Positions 54,811-63,746 of a stretch of 64,000 bases of DNA are shown here, piece after piece. The notes below the pieces were generated by a model. That model searched no databases, was not told the DNA's origin, and saw only the letters and a list, made by a program, of their open reading frames with translations. The DNA comes from Filimonas zeae (GTDB lineage: Bacteria > Bacteroidota > Bacteroidia > Chitinophagales > Chitinophagaceae): NCBI RefSeq assembly GCF_014641615.1, contig NZ_BMIB01000005.1, forward strand, positions 138,150-202,149, read 5' to 3'. Every line of letters starts with the position of its first letter. Positions within the stretch are counted from its first letter, which is position 1. The position numbers and the translations under genes are program-made.

Positions 54811-54845
54811 AAGCCTGTAAGTGACTAACTTACAGGCTTTTTTTT
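54811..54845 (+). terminator. Terminator of tRNA-Phe
   Basis: A perfect 12-bp stem (54811-54822 with 54828-54839) with a 5-base loop and eight T. Confidence 0.9.
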
Positions 54846-54913
54846 AGCCATAATTTTAGATTTATTGAGTTATGCTTTCGGGTACTTTTAGCCGCTGCCC
54901 GCACATGCCCTAC

Positions 54914-55675
54914 TCAATGGCTAACTACCAGCCCCTGTTCAGGCACATACTTATCGTATTCCATATGTATTGCTACTTTAGTTGCTGCTTCCTGTCCTTT
55001 TAGTCTGGCTACCAGGTGCAGCGCGCCGTCTATACCGGCAGAAATGCCCGCAGTAGTGATCACCCTTCCATTATCTACATACCTCACATTGGGCAGTACT
55101 CTGGCACCAGGCACCTGCCGTTGCAAGCTTTCTATACTACGGTGGAAAGTAGTTACGGTAAGACTGTCCAATAAACCAGCTTTACCCAGAATAAAGGCAC
55201 CTGTACAAACAGAAAAATAGGTTTGAGTGGCTGTATCACGCAACTGTATCCATTTAATTACGTCGGAATCATTTGCTGCCACATCATCATTACCTCCAAA
55301 AACAGCGAATATATCTGCCGGGGGCGCATCTGCTATACTGTAATCAGGTATTATTTTCAATACACGCTGAGAAAGTAGAGGTTCTTTCTTTTTGGCAACC
55401 GTAAATATGCGAAAACCGGCATAAGAAAATACTTCCATAGGTCCTGCAAAATCAAGTACCTCCACCCCATCATACAAAAAAAAGCAAATACTGATTTGCC
55501 GGTTCTTTATAGAGTCTCGATTAATAAGTTTCATACCACAAGCCGGGCAGTTGCCTGGCAAATGAAATACCATACTATCACAGGCACCACAGGGAGGGCA
55601 AACATAAACGGGTGGCTGAGGCCGTGCAAGTGCTAACAAAGGAAGGAACAGCAAAAACAGAATCAGTTGTTTCAT
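54914..55675 (-). CDS. Exported heavy-metal-binding domain fused to DJ-1/PfpI domain
   Basis: About 253 residues. A Sec signal (LILFLLFLPLLALARP) leads into a short Cys-rich module (VCPPCGACDSMVF, GNCPACGMKL) like the heavy-metal-binding domain of efflux proteins. Next is a DJ-1/PfpI domain with FFLYDGVEVLDFAGPMEVF and the Cys elbow YFSVCTGAFILGKAGLL. The domain is of the GlxA-sensor kind but there is no DNA-binding domain. I start at the ATG at 55675, just before the signal. It lies beside a GlxA regulator with the same fold. Confidence 0.82.
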   Translation of the reverse strand: MKQLILFLLFLPLLALARPQPPVYVCPPCGACDSMVFHLPGNCPACGMKLINRDSIKNRQISICFFLYDGVEVLDFAGPMEVFSYAGFRIFTVAKKKEPLLSQRVLKIIPDYSIADAPPADIFAVFGGNDDVAANDSDVIKWIQLRDTATQTYFSVCTGAFILGKAGLLDSLTVTTFHRSIESLQRQVPGARVLPNVRYVDNGRVITTAGISAGIDGALHLVARLKGQEAATKVAIHMEYDKYVPEQGLVVSH

Positions 55676-55750
55676 GGTGTATTGCATTTTTACAAAGCTA
55701 CCCACTGCAACCCGCGCTAAAAGGACAACTACCCCATAAATACGGACAAT

Positions 55751-56686
55751 CTATTGTTTACCGGAAGCTGCTTTTTGCTCTTTTTTAAGCAGTTGCAGCA
55801 GCTGACCAGGCCCTTTAAAACCGCACTCTCTGGCAACCGATTCCATTTTATGATTTGCTTTCAATAATTGCTGTGCTTTTTCCACGCGTAATTGCTGTAT
55901 ATACTGACCTATAGAACTGCCGGTGGCTTTTTTAAACAGGCGGGTTACACTCCGTGGGCTTACATATACCAATACAGCCAATACATCTATGGTTATTTTC
56001 TGATGCAGGTGGCAGGCTATATAATCCTGCACCTGATGTATTACATAACTTACATGCTGCCTGTTCTGCAGAAATACGCTATGCTGCGATTCTGTACCGT
56101 TTCTGCGAATGTATACTACCATATCTTTGGCTACCCTGTAAGCAAATTCAGCCCCATGCTGCTCTTCTACCAGAAAAAGCGCTAAGTCAATACCGGTGGC
56201 AATGCCCGCGCTGGTATATATTCTGCCGCTTTTTACAAATAATTTATTCTCCAGCACGGTAAGTTCCGGAAACTGCTGTTGTAAGGTTCGGGTGTATGCC
56301 CAATGTGTTGTGCAATTATGCCCCTGTAATAAGCCTGCGACCGCCAGGGCAAAGGCAGCCGTACAAACAGAGCAGATAACAGCGCCGGCAGCAGCAGCAG
56401 TCCGTAGCCAGGGCACCCATAATACATCATCAGCACGTCTGAAGCGGGAAAGATCCATGCCGGCTACCACTACAATATCTTCACTGGTAATAGTTACAGA
56501 ATTAAGCGGAGCAATAGCGGTAAAGCCAATACCGGCAGAAGCGGCCGGATGGGGATAAGGCGAAACATAATGAAGTTCATAAGGCCTGCCACAACAACCA
56601 GATTCATAAAATACTGTTACAGGCCCGGCCAGGTCCAGCAGATGTACCCCGTCAAACAGCAGAAAGACTACTCGTGTGGGTTTCAT
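55751..56686 (-). CDS. GlxA-type transcriptional regulator (DJ-1 + AraC HTH)
   Basis: A 311-residue regulator. Residues 1-190 are a DJ-1/PfpI-like sensor (VVFLLFDGVHLLDLAGPVTVF, CSVCTAAFALAVAGLL) and the last 90 an AraC helix-turn-helix pair (IDVLAVLVYVSPRSVTRLFK, then QQLLKANHKMESVARECGFK). The first part is homologous to the DJ-1 domain of the downstream exported gene, so an ancient duplication is plausible. Its ligand is unknown. Confidence 0.9.
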   Translation of the reverse strand: MKPTRVVFLLFDGVHLLDLAGPVTVFYESGCCGRPYELHYVSPYPHPAASAGIGFTAIAPLNSVTITSEDIVVVAGMDLSRFRRADDVLWVPWLRTAAAAGAVICSVCTAAFALAVAGLLQGHNCTTHWAYTRTLQQQFPELTVLENKLFVKSGRIYTSAGIATGIDLALFLVEEQHGAEFAYRVAKDMVVYIRRNGTESQHSVFLQNRQHVSYVIHQVQDYIACHLHQKITIDVLAVLVYVSPRSVTRLFKKATGSSIGQYIQQLRVEKAQQLLKANHKMESVARECGFKGPGQLLQLLKKEQKAASGKQ

Positions 56687-56795
56687 CCTGCTAATTTAAA
56701 AGGTTATTAACAAGAAGCTGAAATAACTCTCAGATACTTTGCTTCCTGGTAGCAACATATTACACTACCTTGCCAGCACTTTGATGCAATAACAT

Positions 56796-57602
56796 ATGGC
56801 ACTTATTAATTTTACACTCAAACATCCTGACTATATCACCCCCTGGGGCGAGGCTGCTGAAACAAGCATGGATTGGTTTGCACTAACGGATGGCGAATAC
56901 TGGCTGGATGTAAAGAAGGCTACGCTTTACGAATATACAACTGAAGTATTGGCAGGCACCCATGCAAACAGCTCCCATTACGTAGATTTTCAGATAGCGC
57001 GTTTGTTAGAAGACTTGACCCGCATTTTTGAAGCTATTGCAGAGCCTGTTCCGGATGCCTTTTACGCAATTGCACAGAGTCACAATTACTTATACCGGTT
57101 TTATGAAGCTGCCCAAAGCTGGTTCGAGCATGCATCGCAGGCACCTTCTGCCGATGTAGATGCCTGTTACGATAGTTACGACAAAGCGATTGAATGGATA
57201 TACAGCAGAACACTCACTGCTGCACATTTAACATACGAGCCGGGTATCAGTTTTTTCAGAAACAGTAATAACATTGCTCTGGTGTGGAACGCCGATCACC
57301 TTACGGAGAACAATATTCCTGTATGGACGGCTCAAAACGGAGAAATAGAAATAGAATACCAGCTGTTTGTTCATGAAATAGAAGATTTTGGCAGCCGCTT
57401 CTTTCAGGCGATGGATACGCAGGTGCAGATAGCAGTAGAAAAAAACTGGGGTACAACACAAATCAATAAACAACGCTTAATACAGGAGCAGCAGGATAGA
57501 AAAGCCGCTTTTCAGCAAAAGCTGTCACTATTAAAAAGAGAACCTTTCCTACGCACAGACTGGCATTTCATTAATACTCAGGTAACAAAAATGTTTAGTT
57601 AA
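56796..57602 (+). CDS. DUF5984-like protein
   Basis: A cytosolic 268-residue protein with the N-terminal TPWGEAAETSMDWFALTDGE and YWLDVKKATLYEY, which I associate with DUF5984. No catalytic motif is evident. It is followed 2 bases on by a DUF1826 gene, so the two are co-transcribed and may form one functional pair. Confidence 0.65.
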   Translation: MALINFTLKHPDYITPWGEAAETSMDWFALTDGEYWLDVKKATLYEYTTEVLAGTHANSSHYVDFQIARLLEDLTRIFEAIAEPVPDAFYAIAQSHNYLYRFYEAAQSWFEHASQAPSADVDACYDSYDKAIEWIYSRTLTAAHLTYEPGISFFRNSNNIALVWNADHLTENNIPVWTAQNGEIEIEYQLFVHEIEDFGSRFFQAMDTQVQIAVEKNWGTTQINKQRLIQEQQDRKAAFQQKLSLLKREPFLRTDWHFINTQVTKMFS

Positions 57603-57604
57603 CT

Positions 57605-58294
57605 ATGCAGGAGGCTGAGCACCAAATTCAACGTGTGGCTAGTTTTCGCGACCTTGTTTCCACGCCCTTTACGGGCGTAATCAATGCTATTTGCTGGAGC
57701 CGCACATTAACAGGTGATTTTTCTGAAATTGTTGAAAAGGTAGCGCTAAGCGAAAACATAACCACCATTGAGCCGGAAGAACTATTTGCACTTCAGTTAA
57801 GTGAGCAGGGGCAACTTGCCCGCGAAATTCTTTTAAACGACCTGCAGGCATTAAAAGATCATGGTGCATTGCCAACCCTTAATGTCATCAGGAATTACGA
57901 CAGGGATGACGCGCTTCCGTTTTTTCCAACCGATGTGTATTCTTTTCATGTAGATCGTTCTCCTATACCGGTAGATACCTTTTTGTGTACCTACTATGGC
58001 GAACCCAGCGAAATACTACCCAATGCTCTGGGCACGCAGAAAATACTTATTCCGGAAATACGCAATGAACTTAAAAAGCTGTATCACGGTCCGGAAGAAG
58101 GTTTTGAGTCCTTCCTGAGCGATCATTTCTTTGACCTGCACTATCAGGCCCACCCTGATGCAAACATCATAAACTTAGGTACCGGCAATCTATGGAGGTT
58201 AACAACTGATCATCCTGAAAGCCCGGTTCCTCCATGCCTTCACCGTGCACCAGAGGAACAACCCGGGCAGCCCAGATTGTTGCTCATCTGCTAA
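57605..58294 (+). CDS. DUF1826 family protein
   Basis: A 229-residue protein. The family pattern is visible as VINAICWSR near the N-terminus, YSFHVDRSPIPVDTFLCTYY in the middle and CLHRAPEEQPGQPRLLLIC at the end, the HRAPP...PRLLL tail being the strongest sign. DUF1826 proteins are sometimes found near zinc-uptake or metallochaperone genes; here the partner is a DUF5984-like gene. Confidence 0.82.
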   Translation: MQEAEHQIQRVASFRDLVSTPFTGVINAICWSRTLTGDFSEIVEKVALSENITTIEPEELFALQLSEQGQLAREILLNDLQALKDHGALPTLNVIRNYDRDDALPFFPTDVYSFHVDRSPIPVDTFLCTYYGEPSEILPNALGTQKILIPEIRNELKKLYHGPEEGFESFLSDHFFDLHYQAHPDANIINLGTGNLWRLTTDHPESPVPPCLHRAPEEQPGQPRLLLIC

Positions 58295-58332
58295 ATGTGT
58301 AAACAGCAAAAACATTACAAAAGTATCTGGCC

Positions 58333-59418
58333 TTATAAAAACTTCTTCAACCAGTCGCTCAATACTTTATACAACTGCGGATGCATGTGCTGCTCCGCCT
58401 TGCTGTATTCACTGGCCAGGCAGGTGGTACATTCCTGTAACAAATGGTTCATCTGCGGCACAACCACCGTGGTAATACTGGCTCCCTTACGTGCACCAAT
58501 ATACTTTTTAAAATAGGGAAGGTGTATTGCTGCAGGCACCATAATGTCTTTATCGCCATTAACAGCCAATACAGGCACCCGTATATCCTTCATATAATCT
58601 GCCGGGTTGTAGCTGATATGAAAACGGAACCAGGGGCCGGCGACCTGCCGGGCGAATCCATCTACCGGATAATAAATCCGCTCGCGGAAAGCATTGGAAT
58701 CCTTTTTCATTATCGCATCATCTTTTACTTTCCAGCGGTCATAAGTAGCTTTTACCTGTTGTATCAAAATACTGTCAGCATCACGCACGTGCGCAGCAAT
58801 GGTATAAAACACGCTATCGTTCAGCGTATTCAAGCGCTGCTTTTTCGTTTCAGATACTCCCGGGCTGTTATCTACTATGGCTCTGTTCTGCGCAATCAGT
58901 GCCTCCAGGCCGGGTGCAGCAAGGCCGGCAAGGCTTACCAGAAAAGCTATGTTGCTGCTTCTGGCAGCAGCTATACAAATGGCGGCACCGCCTTCACTAT
59001 GGCCCATCAGGCCCACTTTGACAATGCCTTTCTGCTGCTGCAAAAAAGCAGCAGCCACCAATGCATCTTCTGCAAAGTCAGCCGTGGTAGCTGTTTCGTA
59101 TACGCCGTTTGTTTCACCTGCTCCGCGGTCATCCATACGCAGTACTGCAAAGCCAATACTGTTAAGCCAGGTGGCCAGTTGTTTAAATACAGGGTGTCCG
59201 GCCATCATGCCATCGCGGTTTTGCTTTCCGGTACCAGATACCAGTACTATACCCGGGCAGGCTGTACGATTCGCAGGCCAGCTGATGGTAGCGCCGTAGT
59301 GCATGCTGTCTTTTGTAAACGTAACAGAATCCTGCTGAGGAACAAATGCCTGACTTTGACAGTCAGGCACCATCCATAATAATAAACAACAAAGAAACGG
59401 GGGAAGTATTTTTATCAT
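58333..59418 (-). CDS. Secreted alpha/beta hydrolase of the Sus-type locus
   Basis: A 361-residue exported protein with an N-terminal signal (LPPFLCCLLLWMVPDCQSQA). The nucleophile elbow GLMGHSEGGAAICIAA, oxyanion region VLVSGTGKQNRDG, DDRGAGET and PVLAVNGDKDIMVP (catalytic Asp) with QMNHLLQE (His) show an alpha/beta hydrolase of the dienelactone/acyl-peptidase-like type. It overlaps the TlpA gene by 4 bp and ends the SusD-DUF4843-PKD-TlpA-hydrolase operon. Confidence 0.88.
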   Translation of the reverse strand: MIKILPPFLCCLLLWMVPDCQSQAFVPQQDSVTFTKDSMHYGATISWPANRTACPGIVLVSGTGKQNRDGMMAGHPVFKQLATWLNSIGFAVLRMDDRGAGETNGVYETATTADFAEDALVAAAFLQQQKGIVKVGLMGHSEGGAAICIAAARSSNIAFLVSLAGLAAPGLEALIAQNRAIVDNSPGVSETKKQRLNTLNDSVFYTIAAHVRDADSILIQQVKATYDRWKVKDDAIMKKDSNAFRERIYYPVDGFARQVAGPWFRFHISYNPADYMKDIRVPVLAVNGDKDIMVPAAIHLPYFKKYIGARKGASITTVVVPQMNHLLQECTTCLASEYSKAEQHMHPQLYKVLSDWLKKFL

Positions 59419-61394
59419 CCTTCTTTCTTTAACAGTTCAATAATATAACTGATTTCATCGGCCAGGGCACTGGGGCTTCCCATGTAGCCGGCAGCGTACC
59501 ACCGTATCTGCCCTTTACCATCAATAATAAACTTGGCCGGTATGCCACTGGAATGCACCGTTTTTGCATACTTGCTGTAAGCTTCATCCAGGTGTCCGCT
59601 GGCGCTTTTGCCATCATACAATACATTCAGGCTATAGTTATGCTCTTTTAAAAAAGCTTTAATCTGCTCTTTGTAATCAGGCTTTGTCTCCTGCGTGGCA
59701 ATAAAAAAGAAATCAACTTTATCATCCTTTGCATATTTATTCACCGCCATCTGCATACCAGGCAAGGCTGCTTTACAGGGGCCGCACCAGGTAGCCCAAA
59801 AGTCCAGCACTACTATATGCCCTTTCAGGCGCGATAAATCTGCAGTACCCCCTTTCAGTTGCTCCAGCTTAAACAGCGGGGCATCTTTGCTTATCATCTG
59901 TTCGCGGATATGCTTACGCTGCGCATCCAGTTGGTCGGCACTTTTCAGGTTGTTAAAGTATTCATCAAAGCCTTTGTCAGATCCGTTCTTTCTCACGTAT
60001 TCCTTCTTCAGCATTTCTATTGCTTCCGGTATAATGCTGTTGAGCGCTGCACTGTTTTCCACTACCTGCATGGCTTCTTTATGCCGTCCGTTCTTTTCCA
60101 GCAATAGGGCGTACAGCCCCTGGAAGGCGGCATTCTGTGCAGCGCGCTGCATGTTTACTTTTTCCATCCATACCAGTGCTTCTTTGTCCCTTCCCAGTTT
60201 GTGCAGCAGCGAAGCATGCCCAAAGAATGCAGGTGTAGCACGCCCCAGTATCAGTTGCTTCCATTGCAGCGGGCTGTAAAATCTGCTTTCCGCACCATCT
60301 TTATGCAAGCTCCTGTATTCCATCAGTTCAACCAGCATTGCAGAATACGGAAAAATAAACTCAGCATTAACTTCACCGTGCTCATAAGGCCCCATCACCA
60401 ACAGGCGGTGAAATTCGCTCTGGCTGGTAAAAGTTCCTATCGGGCTCATGGCTTTCAAAAAATCGTAATTCTTTTTAGCCATTTCTATATACACTACCGC
60501 ACGAAAAGTTTTATCGTAATACCATTTATCGGTTTCTGTATCTACGTTACGGAAAGAATCCAGGGGAAATCGTTGCGCAAAGGCCTTCCACATATCTACT
60601 TTTACGTCAGCCTTTGCCAGAAACATTTTAAATATCTCCTTATCCCGGGCAGTAATACCATTGGGAAATCTGGCAATAATTACCTGATCAAGCGAATCCG
60701 CAACGGCTTTGTTGCCTTTCAATTGCCGGTAAGCTTTGCTAACATCCATCAATTCATCCTCTGTAACATCGGGTAGCGATGCAAAAAATTTTGCTTCCCG
60801 CGGTAATATGGTATCAAACTTTGCCACATCCAATTCCTTCAATACTACCATAGTATTGTAAAATATTTTCCGCCTGCTTTCCGGATGATCTCTCAGTTCA
60901 TTGTTCATCCAGAATCTGCTTACTTCCGGCTTTATTACGGCGGAGTCTACTGTAGCCGGCGGCACCTGGCTTTTCAGCAGGGGTGTACGCAGGTAAGACC
61001 ATGCAGCGTAAGACAATGCAGCCTGCCTGCCTTCCTTATTAAAACCCATGGTAGCGTAAGTAGCTATGCCCCCCTTATCAGTAATACCATTGGCGCTGAA
61101 GTTAGGTATCATAAAAGCGGTTCCTTCCGGCAGCAGATAGTTGGCTATCCATCCGGAATCGGTCATTTTCATATCCAGGTCGTGTGCTTCCCAGTGGTTA
61201 TTACAATACAGGTATATAACACCTGTTACCGGTGCCAGCCCTTTCAGCGGCGTATGCTCCGGATTGTAATAAATAGAAACCGGCTGTCCTTCTGTTGGCC
61301 TCAGCGGTGTATATTTTACCGCACTCTGCGCCCGGGCACCGGCTGCTGTTAACACAGCAGCCAATACCGGCACCATCCATTTCTTTGTACTCAT
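59415..61394 (-). CDS. Exported TlpA-family thioredoxin-like protein
   Basis: A 659-residue protein. A signal peptide (VLAAVLTAAGARAQ) precedes a long helical middle with TPR-like stretches and a C-terminal thioredoxin domain (about 505-655) with VVLDFWATWCGPCKAALPGM: the CGPC pair is intact. It is a periplasmic thiol-disulfide oxidoreductase of the large type found downstream of SusCD/DUF4843/PKD genes. The substrate is unknown. Confidence 0.9.
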   Translation of the reverse strand: MSTKKWMVPVLAAVLTAAGARAQSAVKYTPLRPTEGQPVSIYYNPEHTPLKGLAPVTGVIYLYCNNHWEAHDLDMKMTDSGWIANYLLPEGTAFMIPNFSANGITDKGGIATYATMGFNKEGRQAALSYAAWSYLRTPLLKSQVPPATVDSAVIKPEVSRFWMNNELRDHPESRRKIFYNTMVVLKELDVAKFDTILPREAKFFASLPDVTEDELMDVSKAYRQLKGNKAVADSLDQVIIARFPNGITARDKEIFKMFLAKADVKVDMWKAFAQRFPLDSFRNVDTETDKWYYDKTFRAVVYIEMAKKNYDFLKAMSPIGTFTSQSEFHRLLVMGPYEHGEVNAEFIFPYSAMLVELMEYRSLHKDGAESRFYSPLQWKQLILGRATPAFFGHASLLHKLGRDKEALVWMEKVNMQRAAQNAAFQGLYALLLEKNGRHKEAMQVVENSAALNSIIPEAIEMLKKEYVRKNGSDKGFDEYFNNLKSADQLDAQRKHIREQMISKDAPLFKLEQLKGGTADLSRLKGHIVVLDFWATWCGPCKAALPGMQMAVNKYAKDDKVDFFFIATQETKPDYKEQIKAFLKEHNYSLNVLYDGKSASGHLDEAYSKYAKTVHSSGIPAKFIIDGKGQIRWYAAGYMGSPSALADEISYIIELLKKEG

Positions 61395-61415
61395 TCTATA
61401 TATCTGTTAATAAAA

Positions 61416-62939
61416 TTAATAAGTGCCGCTACCCCTTCCTTTGGCAGTAATGTCTGTTACTTTACCAAACCCATCAAACACCTGTGCAGCAGGGCTGGTA
61501 ATTTGCCCGTTATTACCGTTTACTTTATACTCATATACCCTGCCCTGCGTACCATCCCAGGTAGCAATGTATATTAAAGCACCATCTGCAGCGGTAAGGT
61601 TAAAGTTGGGGCGTGGTTTAAACACCTTCATACACGTAATAGTTTCTCCCGCCGCAAAGCCATCCAGCATTAATGTTGCAGCATTGGTGCCTTCGTAGTT
61701 GTAGGCATATACCCGGCGTTCGGTGGCATAAAAATCAATAATACCCAGTTCGCTGGTCTGAAAAAACTTAGCAGCTGCTATTTCAGGCAGGTTGGTCATA
61801 TTGTAAGCCCCTATGGCCAGCGCACCATCATCTGCTTTATTAAAGTTGCTTACATACAGCCAGTAACCCGTACCTGTGCGGTCTTTAAAAAACGAATGCG
61901 TATTGCCGTTAAAGCCACGATCCATAAACAACATATCCTTGCCCACCGTGCGGTGGTTAAACGGCGCATTGTTTACCGAAGGTGCTGCCAGGTCTATCAT
62001 TTGCCCACCCATACCCGAAGCACGTACAAAACGACCGTTCTTCTGGTCGTATGCTACTGCTATTAACGAAGAAGCCGTTTGATAAGCCAGGTAGGGCGCC
62101 AGTTCATAATCGCCATCCAACGCGCCGCTTATTAAAGCATCCGTTTCATACGCGGTATTGTATATATGCAGCTTACCGGCATTAATTACCGCTGTATAAT
62201 TGCTGGTAAGTAGCGAATAGGCCTGCGGCGCTATTACAGCATCCGGCCTTCTGAAAAATTGCCCATCTAAACGCAGCAGCGAAAAATCGCTTCCACTCAT
62301 GCGCGCAATATGTTTGTCGCTACCCAGTGTAATCCAGTTTTTTGTGCTGAAAGAAGCCCTCTCCTGTGCCACAAAACGCGGCACACCCGGAAACTTTTTA
62401 CCCGCAGCAGCGCTATACAAGCCACGCAGCCTGCGGGGGTTAAAACCGGCTACCGGCACGGCATTGGCTGTAACCAGAAAGTCCACATCAGAAGAGTCGG
62501 CCGTGCCGTGCAACACCATTACACCATATTCCAGACCGGCAGATACAGTAATGGTAAAAATGGTGTTTACCTTCAGCTGATTGGTACTATCTGTTACCAA
62601 AAGCTCCAGGCGATAATCACCAACCGTTTCCGTAATCTGCGCACTCAGTTGTTTGCTGTACGATAATACCCGCGATGCCTTTGTTGGTGGCGTGCTTCCG
62701 CTGGTAAACTGGTGCATAATCCATTGGTATTTCAGGTTTGAAGCATTGCTGTAATTAATTACCGGATTAATATCCAGCGTGCTGTAGCGCTCCACAAACC
62801 GGGCATTACCTATACCTGTGGTATCTATAACAGGCAAAGGCACATTAGTATAAGCATAGTTGCCCAGGTCTTTTTTACAGGCAGCCAGCAGCAGCATACC
62901 CGCCAGGCCTGATAATATATATTGATAATATTTTTTCAT
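61416..62939 (-). CDS. PKD-like family surface lipoprotein
   Basis: A 507-residue lipoprotein with lipobox LLLAACKKD. Residues about 35-135 form PKD-like Ig folds (TLDINPVINYSN, YKYQWIM-type strand LKYQWIMHQF), followed by a beta-propeller-like region. It belongs to the group commonly placed between DUF4843 and TlpA genes. It is probably on the cell surface and binds the imported ligand. Confidence 0.85.
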   Translation of the reverse strand: MKKYYQYILSGLAGMLLLAACKKDLGNYAYTNVPLPVIDTTGIGNARFVERYSTLDINPVINYSNASNLKYQWIMHQFTSGSTPPTKASRVLSYSKQLSAQITETVGDYRLELLVTDSTNQLKVNTIFTITVSAGLEYGVMVLHGTADSSDVDFLVTANAVPVAGFNPRRLRGLYSAAAGKKFPGVPRFVAQERASFSTKNWITLGSDKHIARMSGSDFSLLRLDGQFFRRPDAVIAPQAYSLLTSNYTAVINAGKLHIYNTAYETDALISGALDGDYELAPYLAYQTASSLIAVAYDQKNGRFVRASGMGGQMIDLAAPSVNNAPFNHRTVGKDMLFMDRGFNGNTHSFFKDRTGTGYWLYVSNFNKADDGALAIGAYNMTNLPEIAAAKFFQTSELGIIDFYATERRVYAYNYEGTNAATLMLDGFAAGETITCMKVFKPRPNFNLTAADGALIYIATWDGTQGRVYEYKVNGNNGQITSPAAQVFDGFGKVTDITAKGRGSGTY

Positions 62940-62965
62940 GATAGTAATTGATGATGATGAATACC

Positions 62966-63724
62966 CTACAGCGGGAATGTAACCAGGTTGCCAGACTCGT
63001 CTGTCAAATCCGGATCGTGTGTGTTGTTGTATTGCAGCAAAGCCGCTTTCAGCACCTTATTCAAATCCAGCATAGCGGCACCGGTGTACTCACCTGGTGC
63101 GGGTGGTACCCTTGCACTTTGCTGCAGCGGAAAGCTTGATTTGCCGGTAACCTGTATAATAAACCGCCACTTCACCTCACTGTACGTACCAAAGTAGTAA
63201 CCTATAGAAATAATACCATCCCAGTTAGAAGGCTTTACTACGTTATCACTCCACGTAATAGTAAAAGTGCTGTCTTCCACTACGCCACGCTTAAAATCAT
63301 CTGTAACAGCTATACCCAGGTTAAGCGTAACGCTTTTCTGCTGTATATCAGCAGTACGGCGCAACAATACAGGTATATACCCGTAAATAGAATCTGCAGG
63401 CACCACACCGTTTAAAAATTCATAATGCACCCCTTCCTGCGCAGTGGTTCCGGTGGCTATGGTACGGCCACGCACTACCCGGTTGCGGGAGGCGGTGTTT
63501 CCCATAATTTTCACTTTTATCTTCATGGTATCTGTTACCACTGCTGCCGGTGAGGTAAGAAAGCTGAAGGAACGTGAAGTAATACGGCTTTGCACCACAT
63601 CGGTAGCACGTTCAAAAAAATACACGCGCGGCTCATCATCATAACTCCCCAGATCTTTGGAACACGAAAAAAACAGCGGTAACGCAATAAGCAGGTATAA
63701 TAGTTTTGTTGAATGCAGTTTCAT
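62966..63724 (-). CDS. DUF4843 family lipoprotein
   Basis: A 252-residue lipoprotein with lipobox LPLFFSCSKD. The N-terminal RVYFFE and SFSFLTSP and the repeated beta pattern fit DUF4843, a domain found beside SusD-like proteins of this locus type. It lies 26 bases upstream of the PKD-like gene and 22 bases downstream of susD. Confidence 0.85.
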   Translation of the reverse strand: MKLHSTKLLYLLIALPLFFSCSKDLGSYDDEPRVYFFERATDVVQSRITSRSFSFLTSPAAVVTDTMKIKVKIMGNTASRNRVVRGRTIATGTTAQEGVHYEFLNGVVPADSIYGYIPVLLRRTADIQQKSVTLNLGIAVTDDFKRGVVEDSTFTITWSDNVVKPSNWDGIISIGYYFGTYSEVKWRFIIQVTGKSSFPLQQSARVPPAPGEYTGAAMLDLNKVLKAALLQYNNTHDPDLTDESGNLVTFPL

Positions 63725-63746
63725 AATTGTTCGTTTTAACGTTCAG

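Noticed and set aside
54734..54845. Phage or island attachment site at tRNA-Phe
   Set aside because: No integrase gene and no second copy of the tRNA 3' end is visible in the window.
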